Source of the DNA: Apiotrichum sp. Y4204
Taxonomy: Eukaryota > Basidiomycota > Tremellomycetes > Trichosporonales > Trichosporonaceae
NCBI GenBank assembly: GCA_025531455.1
Contig: JAMYHL010000095.1
Location: 1-64,000 of the forward strand
Length of the DNA: 64,000 bases
Direction: 5' to 3'
Shown here: piece after piece, positions 1 to 10,224 of the stretch
Numbering within the stretch: position 1 is the first letter of the stretch
Layout of the letters: the number at the start of each line of letters is the position of its first letter
Translations under genes and position numbers: made by a program
Notes under the pieces: model-generated
Told to the model about the DNA's origin: nothing
Seen by the model: the letters and a program-made list of their open reading frames with translations, nothing else
Database searches by the model: none

Positions 1-747
1 ATGTCCGCGGCGATCTTGAGGCTCGCGTGGCGTAGATCCGAAGATCCGGAGATCAAAATTCGGGCCTGGCCGTTACAGCTACACCGTAGTTCTTGCCTAA
101 GTCCATTTTGTTCGCTACCGTTCGCGCTCTGCGAGCGCACAGTGACAACTTCGCCGTTAGACGCGAGTGGGGATCCTTCGGAGCGTCCACGCCCTTAGGA
201 TCCGACACCCCCTTTTGCGCGGTTTGATAGGTCTTCCAGAGGAAATCGATCGAATCCCGCAATGGCCCTCGACGCAAGTCTCGCGCCTGACACATGGGTG
301 GGTGATTGATCTTGGCACGCTGATCCCATCTGACTTTGCATATGGAGGCCAACAAGGGTGACATGAGTCTATCTTTTGAGCCTGGCATTTCCATTGGCAG
401 TCCACAGCTGCTTTGGGAGGTTGGGATGATTGTGTCCACCTCACAGCACTTCTGTCAGATTTGTTGTGGATACCTGTGTGGACTGGAAAGCCATGGGCAA
501 CCAGTCGGAAACTTGAGATATAGATCACCACAGTGGGCTCAGTGAACGAAGTGTGCTATGAGATGTTGTTATCGAGCGATGCTCTTTCCGCGAACATTAA
601 ACCCTCCACTCATCCATCGGAGACAGAGTCAGCGCCAAGACATTACAGGTGCATGCGAGCAGCTCAGCATTCTACCGACCATCTTGAGCATGCCATCAAC
701 TGCGCCGGTAGCACCGCACTCTACATGCATACACAATCTATACCGAC
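1..747. other. left-edge non-coding stretch
   Basis: No convincing gene is visible. The reading frames here are short, overlap one another on both strands, match no family I know, and show none of the splice-site pattern of the real genes nearby. It probably holds the 3' flank of the minus-strand GH32 gene that ends at 748, and the flank of a gene left of the window. Confidence 0.6.
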
Positions 748-2540
748 CTAGTGCGTCGCCTTCATCTCCCACAGGCCAAGCTTCTCAACCCGCGCCACCC
801 CTTCACGCGAGTACGACACGCCCGTGATCCCCGAGTCAGTGTACACGCGCGTCGCAAGGGCGAAGCGGTCGTTGGCGAACACCTCGATGGCGTCGTGATC
901 TAGGAAGACCTGGAGTCTTAGGCGCTCGATCCCGCCCTCGGTGCGGAGTAGAGTCATCGGTCCATCCTCGTCGTACTTGGCGATATCGTTCGCGGCATTC
1001 GATGCGTCGCGATGCACCACAATTGTCTCGCGCTTAGGGTAGAATGCGATGCACGTTGCGGTGCTGTAGTCGGCGCTGTGCCGGACGTGAAGCGATATCT
1101 CATCCGTGTCGTCCGTGATGGCGAAGGTCGCGTCGATCCCGCACGCAAGCGGGGCTGCATCCGCGATGGCGAGGCGATCGCCGTCGAAGAGCTCGGCGTG
1201 GAACAGCTGCTTGCCCCGTAAGGTCCCCAGCTCCGCGAAGGGCCGGATACCTAGCGTCGCGACAGTGCACACTCCCTTGGAGGCTGAGAGGACCTCGAAG
1301 CTCCGCACCTCGTCCATCTTCGACGCCAAGGCACCCGTGACGCCGTTGTACGTCGCCAGGAAGAGCTCACGCGGCACGCCGAGGCATCCTGTCCACGTCT
1401 TAGCTTCAAGGGCCGCGTCTTTCAGGCCCTCCTCAATCAGCCAACCCCATAGGAGAGTGCGCCCGTCGCGATGCTTGAACGTGTTGCCCGCGTAGAAGTC
1501 ACCCCAGTCCACCATGCCCGAAGCACGCGTCGCCATGTCGATCTCACCAGCACACTCCTCCAGCGTGCCTATAAGCCAGGGGGCGTAGCGCGGCGTACGT
1601 TCCGGCGCTTCCTTTTGAGTGGGCGCAGTTGGGCGTGGCTTTCCACCCTCGCAGCCCGTGATAATGACCTGCCTCTCGACGCCTCCCGCAGCCAGCGAGA
1701 GAAAGTTGGTGCACTCAAGATTGACGCCAAGCTCGCCGCCCCACGGCCCCGCTGGACGGTGGTTGGCGGGCACGCGCAACAGGGGGTGGAGATACGTCCA
1801 CTGCGTCAGGTCTGCCGGGTCGATCTCGTACAGGAAAGTACGGGGCCCGACGTTCTTGATGCCGCCCGAGATAAGGCCGTACAGCCTTCCGCTGTCGCGG
1901 CCTCGGGCACGGTCCATCGCCGGCCAAGCCGCGAGGAACGGATCACGGAAGCCAGACACGGAAATGTTGGCCGGTTCCTCGTTGAGAATCGGATTCGCGT
2001 CCGACTTGGTCCCTAAGGTGAGTTTGTGGCAAAGGGTATGTAAAACTCACACGTCTGCCCCCGATCGCTGGACACGGCTACCGCCAGCCCCTCACATCCG
2101 CGCGTGTACGGCAAGGTCCAGTGGATCGGGAGGGAGTCGACGTTGGTGTAGAACACGCTCAGCTGGTCTTCCCCGTGCAGCCCCGTGGGCCAGAAGCACC
2201 CGGTGAAAATTCCCTCCCGGTCGTAGTCCTGGTCCGGCTGGATGGCTGGTGTCTGCCGTCAGCACAGCGGGTGACGGGGCTGACCTCAGGCGAATCGTGC
2301 GTCCAGTACAGCAGGTCCTTGCTCGTCGCGTGTCCCCAGGCAATCTTGTTCCATTGGTGGGAGTGTGGGGTCCACTGGTAGAAGAGGTGGTACAGGCCCA
2401 TCTTGGGATCGTAGCCTGGCGCGCAGGGGTCGTTCATCCCTTGTCCATCAGCGACTCCTGCCGGCGAGGCTCAACTCACATCCCTTGGGCGCGATAAAGT
2501 GGTACGCTGGCCTTCCTGCTGAGACTTGCTTGTCGCTCAT
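748..2540 (-). CDS. GH32 fructan/sucrose hydrolase, intracellular form
   Basis: Glycoside hydrolase family 32 (beta-fructofuranosidase, inulinase or levanase group), which cleaves beta-fructosidic bonds with retention. The four-exon model is 2480-2540, 2051-2252 and 2285-2439, then 748-2012, giving 560 aa, usual for the family. The introns are 40, 32 and 38 nt. Splicing rebuilds all three family signatures. WMNDP at about residues 21-25 (Asp24, nucleophile) is joined across intron 1. FRDP lies at about 161-164 (Asp163, transition-state stabiliser). The EC motif has Glu239 (acid/base). The model starts MSDKQ with no hydrophobic leader, so I infer a cytosolic enzyme, unlike secreted invertases. 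It is divergent from the Zn2Cys6 regulator across 258 bp and belongs to the same cluster as the sugar transporter and the GH172 gene. The exact substrate (sucrose, fructo-oligosaccharide, levan or inulin fragments) cannot be read from sequence. The family call is very secure and the splice model is good. Confidence 0.93.
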
Positions 2541-2662
2541 GGTGAATGTGTGATGCGTAGCTACAGGTGGGCTACTGGTGCTGTCTTAAAGGGAGCAGTG
2601 CGAATGGCGCTGTGTCAACACCAACACTTGTCACGGCGAGGATGACGACATCGGGGTTCTAT

Positions 2663-2729
2663 CGGAGCAGCTCCGAGAGCACCGAGGATCGGTTCAATCC
2701 CCACCGGCCAATTATTTTATTCGCCGGTG
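2663..2729. promoter_or_regulatory. candidate regulator sites between GH32 and the Zn2Cys6 gene
   Basis: Two inverted repeats sit in the 258-bp divergent promoter. CGGAGC-A-GCTCCG at 2663-2675 is a perfect palindrome with CGG/CCG ends, the half-sites usual for Zn2Cys6 dimers. CACCGGC at 2702-2708 and GCCGGTG at 2723-2729 form a perfect 7-bp inverted repeat around a 14-nt AT-rich spacer. CACCGGC also occurs twice in the other divergent promoter of the cluster (8041-8055). Binding by the neighbouring factor is inferred. Confidence 0.45.
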
Positions 2730-2798
2730 CCCACCACTGGCCGCCATGAAAAACACGATCCTCAATCTCCGGCGACCTTTATCGCACCGTCACTCACA

Positions 2799-5568
2799 AT
2801 GTCGTCCCAGAGCCCACAGCGGAGATCGACATCCCCTAGGAGGGCAACTGATAGCCCGATGCCCGCGAAGCAGCCCGCTTGGTAAGTCCGAGTCGAGTCG
2901 CCGCTCACCTCAGCGCCGGATGCCGGTCAATCAAAGTGCGCTGCATCACACCGGTTGGAGAGCGAGGCATGGTAAGTCACACCGACGTGCCAAGCTTACT
3001 GGCAGCAAGCGATGTATTCGCCTCGAGCAGACATGCGAGAGTGTGACTCCCGGCCGCCCGGGTCGGCCACGGGGGAGAAAGAAGTGCGTTGATTGTCTCG
3101 AAGTACGGCTGACCAAAGCAACCATAACAGCCTTCAACGAGCGTTCCACCTCATCGAGAGGGAATTCGACAAGGCGCATAGGACGGCCAGTCCCTCCGCT
3201 TCCAACGCGGGAATGGGGTCGCCGCGGATGCCCTCTCGGTCATTGTCGGTGCTCCGCAGGAGCCGGAGCCCAGAGCGCAGGCAGCCGTCGATCTCGATCG
3301 CCGGCAGCCCCACTGGGCCTGCGATGCCGTCGCCTCAGCCCGTGCCGCTGCTCCCATCCCCGGTTGATGCCCGCTTCACTCCACTCTCAGGGAATATGCC
3401 TGGCACAAGAACGACGCAGTACCCTAACGCCGACGTCCGGGCTTCGCCCTCCAGCTCGCCGGCGTTCCCAATGCTCTCGGGACAGTCCGGGGTGGGCTCT
3501 CAGGCCCTGACCCACGGCATCTCCCCAGCGACTGAGCAGAGTTGTTCGAGCTGGTACGAGGGAGTGGACGCGGCAGATGACAATGAAGGCGAGCTGACCA
3601 ACCCCGTCCGTCTGCTCGTAGAGGCGGCCGAGGCTTCGGCGCGGGTCTCAGAAACATCGCGCCCGGCGTCGGCCTCCGGGCCGCCGACCATTCCACTACA
3701 GTACACGCTGCCGGAAACCCTTCGCGCTCTGCTCAATGAGGGGCCGGTCGACGAGCGGCTCGCGCATCTAGCTGCTGACGCCGAATACCTGGCTGAGGGA
3801 CTCCAGCTGATGACGTCTGACGCTGCTCCGGCGGCGCTGACGTCGGCGGAAAAGTCGTTCTTCAAACCGTTCCGCAAGTCGATTAGACGCGAGCTTGCGA
3901 CCGAGTACGATCCGCTTGCACGCTCGCTCATTAACGAGCGAGAGGCGTGTGTGTTCTTTGACGCCTACTTCCAGCGTCTGCACCCATTGCTTCCGGTCCT
4001 CGATCCCGCCTTGCATACCATGGAATGTGAGGGAACGGGTCATTGACTCGCTGACTCGCATTAGTTATTCACCGCCGCTCGCTGTTCCTGTTCAGCGTGA
4101 TCTGTGCTCACGGCGCATCGATGACCAGCGGCGCCGAGGAGGCAACGAAACGGCTGCGATGGCATGCGCAGCGCCTCGCCGAGATGATCAACCCGAAGCA
4201 GTACGCGTCCGTCGAGGTGAGTCAGCGCGGGACTGGTACGTCGCTGATAAAGCAGATCATTCAAGCATTCCTTATCTGGTCTACATGGCTGCCCTCGAGC
4301 GAGCCGTTTCAGGAGGAGAGGCTCTGGCACGAGGCAAAGTACGCTATCAACATGGCTGTCGAGATTGGCCTGAGGGTTCCGGTCCCGGATGATCCAAGCC
4401 AACTACCTACAGTGAGCTGAGCCTTCACGGGTCCCGGTACTGATTTCAGGTTCAGAATCTGGCGCCCTGCTTCGAGAACATCGACGTGGCCGACACACTC
4501 CTCGTGCGTCGAGTCGTCCGCAATCGCGAGCGACTATGGATCCACCTTTTCCTCTGGGACTCGAACCTCTCGCTTGCCTTTGGCAAGTCGACGCGGTTCG
4601 TGCACGACGACGTAACCCGCAACGAGGTATGGTGCTTCGATCCCGTCGCGATCACGCACGACGCAATCACAACCGCCATGGTGGTGCTCATGCGCCGTCT
4701 GGCCGCCGTCACCAACATGCTGAGGTCGGAAGCGTACGCTCGGCGGGGCGAGTCGTCTGGCTGGGTCGGGCCCAAGGTCGACGAGGCGATGCAGGCGTGG
4801 TACTCGGCCTGGGTCCCGCAGTGCAGTGGGTCATCTAATGTAGGAAGGATAGGACGCTGACAGCAGGCAACTCGCCTCTTTTAGAGCTCCTGTACCGTCA
4901 TACGCGGCTTTGGTGTCTTTGCTTTGCGCTCCAGCTGCTCTCGCCCCGGACGAGCGACCTCCGATGTCTCCAGGACGCATGTTTCGCTGCGGCGCTAAGC
5001 AGCTGCGAGTATGCGTGTGAGCAACTACGCTCATCTCGCCAGTTATGGGTAAGCTCGATTGATCATATGCTTCTCTGACGCCCAGGGCATCCCCAATACC
5101 ATAGGGCCGATGCTGTCGTTTGAGGTCATGCTGGCGCTCAGAGTATGTCCAACAGATGGCTCACGCTGACGGCAGACGTTCGTCCAGCGCACGAATGCAG
5201 AGGCGATCGCCTCCAAAGCGCGCCTCCTAGGCTTGCTCTCGCAGCTCGCACACCTCCTGGAAAGAGTCGGCATCACGCCCTCACACCGGATGGGGACGGC
5301 CGCAATCTACGGCCGTCACCTCCAGGTCTTTATCCGCAAGCACATTCTCGCCCTGTGCCTCCTCCACCACGGCCAGGATACGGCCACGTCGTTCGCGGAT
5401 ACAGTGTTCCTCCCAGACCAGATATCGTTCTTGGACCAGCCGCTTGTAATGCCGTGGGAAGGTATGCTGCGCCAACGAGCCGAGCTGACACCAGGCGGCA
5501 CCTTCAACCTTCTTGAGGCGACGAGTCAGTGGACAGACGATCTGCTCCAGATCTTTGAAATTCAATGA
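2799..5568 (+). CDS. Zn2Cys6 fungal transcription factor, likely cluster regulator
   Basis: Binuclear zinc-cluster regulator. The ten-exon model is 2799-2881, 2914-2971, 3010-3083, 3131-4026, 4065-4216, 4256-4411, 4450-4825, 4867-5048, 5086-5142 and 5176-5568, about 808 aa. The N-terminus carries ACAGCRSIKVRC (Cys28, 31, 38), then Cys49 and Cys56 (CIRLEQTC), followed by a basic linker and the helix start LQRAFHLIERE. A Ser/Pro-rich stretch follows. The middle homology region comes next, with PLLPVLDPALHT, then SEPFQEERLWHEAKYAINMA, then RERLWIHLFLWDSNLSLAFG. This layout is typical of basidiomycete fungal_trans regulators. As spliced, only five of the six zinc-binding cysteines are in frame; a one-base shift near 2962-2971 with an acceptor at 3005 would supply the sixth (see findings). 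It lies between the GH32 and the MFS transporter genes, so control of the cluster is a fair inference. Target and inducer are unknown. Confidence 0.85.
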
Positions 5569-5989
5569 GACATCAAACAGTTGGGAATGCGGGAGCGTCG
5601 GTCCAAAACAGGGCCACGAGTTGTGTTGATAAAATTGTATTGACCCCCTTGTGTGTATGAAACCGCATGTGTGTGCAGGCTGCAACTCGCATGGCGCACT
5701 AAACTGTGCCGCAGCGCAAAGCGCCCGCCACTGATACATACAGTGGCCTGCACGAGCAGTGGCTATGAGCCTGCGTGACGTAGCGAAGGCAAAACCAGCC
5801 AGAATCAATCTTACTTCATTCGATCTGATGACTTGGTGGGTACTTCAGCGCAACCTCCCACTGCACATTGGTAAAGGGGACGGATAATCATTCATGAGAG
5901 CTATCATACCGCATACCTCTACAATCTTTGGAAGACCTCTCCGTGCCACATCACTGCTTGGTCACCCCTACAAACCCTCAACATCCGCG
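5569..5989. other. intergenic between convergent genes
   Basis: A 421-bp gap between the stop of the Zn2Cys6 gene (plus) and the stop of the MFS transporter (minus). It should hold both 3' UTRs. No further gene or repeat was seen. Confidence 0.6.
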
Positions 5990-7828
5990 TCACTGCTTCA
6001 CCTCTACAGCCTCCACATCCCTCTTTCCCTCCGTAGCGAGTTCCTCAACCGCCAAGTCGAAATCCGCTCTGTGCGCGTGCTTGGTAAAGTGCCGCGGCGA
6101 GATTCCGGCGAGGTACAGCTGATCGATGCGTTCGAACGAGATACCCTTCGTCTCGGGGTACAGGTAGTACCCGCCGATGGAGGCGACGAGGCCGAGCCCG
6201 GCGAAAATGTAGCCGGTCTTGCCGCCCAGGTTGCCGGCATCGGGGTTGACTAAGTGTCAGCTTACGCTGTGTGAGAGCTCCTGGTAATAGACTTACTCAT
6301 GTATGGGATTGTGAACTGCATGATCAGAGGCCCCAGACAGCGTTTGTGGCCGTCACGAGGGACTGAGTGGCCCCACGGAGGCGCATGGTCGCGACTTCGG
6401 AGGCGAGAACGAAGCCCGTCGCGCCAATGCTCAGCTGGTACAGGATGGCCCAGAGGTAGGTGAAGACGATGATGGCCCACGAGCCCCCCTTCTTGTCGGG
6501 CACGGAGCCCGCGATGCCGATAATGAGCAGCAGGAAAGTCAGGATGAAACCGGGCCAGACGAGGAGGGTGCGGCGTCCGGCGACTTCAACCAAGTAGAAT
6601 GCCGCACAAGTCGAGAGCACCATGCAGACGTAAAGGACGACCGAGGCGTCAAAGTAGTTTTTGAAGCCGATGAGCTGGGGGGCGTTAACAATATCCGGGA
6701 GAGATTTCGCTCGACTTACGTCGAAAAAGTAGGTGGCGTAGGCGATGACGAACGTCGCACCGATCATCTGCTGGGCCGACGCAGCCCAGATGGCCGTGAA
6801 CGTGCGCTTGAAGTTTTTGCCCTTGAAGCACTCCATCTCGGCCGTGGGGAGGGGGAGCCCGATCACGGTCTTGGTCGTGAACGAGCCCATCAGCTCCTGC
6901 GTGACGCGAACGTCGGTGGTGAGGCGGTCCATCTCGATATCGAAGAAGGAGTCGGGGTTCTGGTTTCCGTAAAGCTTGCTGAGCGCTTGCTTGGCCTTGT
7001 CCGAGTGGCCCTCCCGGATGAGCCAGTAGGGTGACTCCGGGAACCACCAAACGCCGACGATAAGGAGGAGGGGCCAGATGTACTGAACTACGATGACCGT
7101 CTCCCACTGCCAGATGTTGTTGAGCGTCTCGCTGCCGCGGGACACAAGGACGATGAGGAACTGACCAATGACAATTGACGTGTTGAAGAAGCACAACATG
7201 AACCCGCGCAGCTCCGGGCGAGAGTTCTCGCCAAGGTAGAGGGGGCAGATGGTGAACATGATGCCGATGGCAAAGCCTGGTGTTAGTGAGACGCTGGGGT
7301 AAGAGGTGTGAGACGTACCATTCACGGCACGGCCACCGAGGTGCAGCGTCCACTCGCGGCTCAGTTGCTGCATGAGGACGCCGACGGTGGTGAACACGAC
7401 CGAGACAAAGATCATGGGGCGCCGACCGTACCGCTCCAGGAAGGGTGCGGCGAGGATGGCGCTGAGAAACTCAAACACTGGACCAATGGCGTTCCAAGCC
7501 GAGAGATACTGCTGTTAGTCGCGGGCGATTGTCGCTGAAGAGTTACTCACGCGTGCGGGGATGTACCACGAGCCGTCGGGGCCTTGGACACCGAACTGCT
7601 GCTTGAAAACGGGCAGCGCGGCGAGCTGCCCACCGGCCACGTAGTCGCTGCACGTTAGTCTCATCCTGTATAGCTCTATCGCGAGAGCAGAACTCACAAG
7701 CCGAGCATAAAGGAGCCAATGCTGATCCACAAACTCCATACCGCGAAGCGCCATTGCTGCCGGAGGATCTTCCATTTGGAAGACAGGTTGGTTACCGAGT
7801 AGTCGATGTCTCCTGTCATCGTGTTCAT
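5990..7828 (-). CDS. MFS sugar porter, with a frame break near TM11
   Basis: Twelve-helix major-facilitator sugar transporter of the fungal alpha-glucoside/lactose-permease-like group. The exons on minus are 7698-7828, 7551-7647, 7319-7508, 6720-7276, 6297-6674 and 5990-6249. Family marks are [13 protein letters not shown] after TM1, ERYGRRPM between TM2 and TM3, [11 protein letters not shown] after TM6, a long central loop, and the C-terminal [18 protein letters not shown]. Start ATG 7828 (MNTMTGD) is preferred; an in-frame ATG at 7906 would add 26 residues. In exon 5 the frame runs into TGA after NAVWGL at about 6328-6330, and the homologous [15 protein letters not shown] continues two bases out of phase. 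Either the allele is broken, or the read has an indel, or a 41-nt intron is removed here (see findings). It is divergent from the GH172 gene and convergent with the regulator. It probably imports the cluster's saccharide substrate by proton symport. Confidence 0.88.
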
Positions 7829-8286
7829 GCTTAATTGGTGAGCTGGTAGAGCGGGGAGGAAGGGTTGTGGTGGCGGGCGGGATTCTTGGAGACCCCATGG
7901 GGACATCTCTGGTCGGGGTCTAAGTATCAATTCATGGTCGTCGAGAGCGAGTGAGTGTTGAGTACATCATGTACATCAGTAGTGGGTATGCGTCGTCAAA
8001 ATTAACCGAGTCGCGAGTCTCCTGCACCAGCCCCGCTGGCCACCGGCCCACCGGCAGATATTTTTAAATGCCGACGTGATATCAACACCGGGATCGGAGC
8101 GTCTAAATATTAACCGGTCGATTCGCGATTCTGTTATCGATGGTGCTCACGCGCTTACATCGACTCGCATTTCCGCCGGCGCCGCCAAACTATCATGTGC
8201 ATAAAGGCTAGCAGGATGCGGCATGGAGAACATGTACAGCACCCAACAGCTCCTCCAGCCTCCCATCACCTTCTCAGCAACGAAGC
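7829..8286. promoter_or_regulatory. divergent promoter of transporter and GH172 genes
   Basis: A 458-bp shared 5' region. It contains a direct pair of CACCGGC at 8041-8047 and 8049-8055, and an ACCGG (8087-8091) / CCGGT (8114-8118) inverted pair flanking a CGGAGC. The CACCGGC element and the CGGAGC half-site also appear in the GH32/regulator promoter, so both divergent pairs could answer to the same zinc-cluster factor. This is inference from shared motifs only. Confidence 0.45.
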
Positions 8287-9730
8287 ATGTCCGCCATGAA
8301 CCGCGACAACCTCCTTTCCGCGGCCGCGACCAAGAAGAACGCTCGCTCCGCGCGCGTGTCTAGCTGGGACCACTCCGGCAAGAATGAAGACGCCTTCATC
8401 GTGCGACCTGGAGAGTCGATCGTCCTTGCCGACATTGAGGGGTGAGGAATATCTTCGCCGTTCGATTCACTCGCTAACGACAGCCCCGGTGCGCTCACAC
8501 ATCTATGGTTTGTCCAGGCCTGCCGCCGGATCCTCGGCCCGGGCCTTGTCCCCTACTCGCGAACCGGCGTGGCGATGATGGAGATCCATAACGCCCTGGG
8601 CATTGTGTACGAGGACAACGACCCCGACTACTACCGCAAGGTCTTGATCAAGATGTACTGGGACGGCTCCGACACGCCGTCGGTGCTCGCGCCGCTCGGC
8701 GACTTTTTCTGCATCGGCAACTCGATGCCCGGCAACTTTGAGAGTCTGCCCTTCACGGTCTCGGCCAAGCCGAGCGAGGACCACACGTTCGGCGGCAACT
8801 GCGGCGCCAACTGCTACCTGACGATGCCGTTTAACAAGCACGCGCGCATCGAGATTGAGAACCAGGGCGAGCACGCGTATATCCAGTACTTCTACATCGA
8901 CTACGAGCTGTACAAGGAGCCCCTGCCGCAGGACACGCTCTACTTCCACGCCATGTGGCGTCGCGAGAACCCCACCGGGGGATGGGCGCCGAACGGCACG
9001 CAGACCAACTCGCTCGAGACTCAGGTCGCCAACCTTGACGGAAAGGACAACTATGTCATCCTCGAGACGGAGGGACAGGGAAACTACATCGGCTGCAACC
9101 ACTCGGTCTACCACTTCCAGGGGACTTGGTGGGGCGAGGGCGACGACATGATGTGAGTGGCCCCAGCTAAGGATGCATGCTGACCGAAGCTTTATTGACG
9201 ACGACCAGTGGCCGCCGTCAATGCACGGCACCGGCGGCGAAGACTACTTCACGCAGGGCTGGGGCATGCAGAAGAACGCGTACAGCTTCTGCGGCTCGAT
9301 CATCCACGAAGGCGACGTCCCCAACACGCAGGTCTCGTACCGCTGGCACCTACCCGACCCGGTACGCTTCGAGAAGAAGATCAAGGTGACTATGGAGACC
9401 GGCCACGGCAACCACCTGCGCGACGATTGGTCAACCACCGCGTACTGGTACCAGACTCTGCCCGGGCCCAAGCTCGAGATTCTGCCCGTCGAGCAGCGCC
9501 TCCCCCGCCGCCCCATCATGTCTGGTGACCCTGTTGAGGAGCCCAAGATTGAGGACCTGCCTGAGCCACACAAGTCCAAGGCCATCGAGCGCGAGAAACG
9601 CTTTAAGGAGTACCTCGAGGACAGGAAGGGGTGGGTCGACCGCCGCGCCGCCGACTCGCAGGAGCGCGCCGTCAAGAACGTCGAGATCGCCAAGGAGATC
9701 CGCGCGCGTTGGCTCGGTGCTTCGAAGTAA
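8287..9730 (+). CDS. GH172 (DUF2961) glycosidase, intracellular
   Basis: Glycoside hydrolase family 172, formerly DUF2961. Characterised bacterial members act on alpha-D-fructofuranose or alpha-D-arabinofuranose linkages, including difructose dianhydride I. Exons are 8287-8441, 8484-9152 and 9190-9730, 454 aa. Family marks in order: SSWDHSGKNEDAF with a GESIVLADIEGPGALTHLWF strand near residues 25-60; KMYWDGSDTPSVLAPLGDFF; NCYLTMPF; FYIDYEL; YFHAMWRREN; WWGEGDD with Glu270; and SMHGTGGEDYF with Glu292. The two glutamates lie in the motifs expected to hold the catalytic pair. The second intron splits GDDM from IFIDDD, and splicing restores the standard motif. There is no signal peptide. It is divergent from the MFS transporter and near a GH32 gene, which fits intracellular breakdown of an imported fructose-containing sugar. 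Substrate is inferred, not proven. Confidence 0.92.
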
Positions 9731-10224
9731 GGGCTTAAATCTCTCGGCTCATTTCGTTTATAGAGCAGCGCGACGCCGTTAGCAGTAGCGACGGGCTGTG
9801 TCATATCGGTGCAATGAATTTGGAGCCACATGCGTTGGGAGCGGCGATGTCGCACTCTTGAACTGGAACGAGTTTGAGGGACGCGCCTAGTGTTTGCTGC
9901 CATCCGGCAGCTCACAACCGCCTGGTAACGCGTGGATATGTAGTGTAGGTGCGTAGGTGGTTATCACAGTTCGTGGTGCATGAAATTCGCATCTGAGCTA
10001 ACCGCTGTTCGACTCGGTCGTTGCAACTTACGCCAAAACTAAGCTCCGGGCTAATCGCGGTTCAGCAACCGTCGTGTTTTCATCTGATGAACACGATGCA
10101 TCATACTTATCATACTTGGCAACTATAAAACACTTCCCTTGCTGCTTGTGTCTTTGAAATGTCAAATGCTCCTGTATAGTTGAGCTTTCTCGTCCTCTGT
10201 CCGTCTGGTGCAGATGGGAATCAC
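9731..10224. other. intergenic between convergent genes
   Basis: A 494-bp gap between the GH172 stop and the end of the VIT/vWA gene. It is AT-richer toward 10.1 kb, as expected for 3' UTRs. A GTTCGACTC string near 10014 resembles a tRNA B box but has no matching stems or A box. Confidence 0.55.

Noticed and set aside
4555..4585. tRNA-like GGTTCGAGTCCC string on minus strand
   Set aside because: It lies within the conserved WDSNLSLAFG coding segment of the transcription factor and lacks an A box and acceptor stem.
10005..10030. GTTCGACTC B-box-like string
   Set aside because: Flanking bases cannot form the T stem and there is no A box at tRNA distance.
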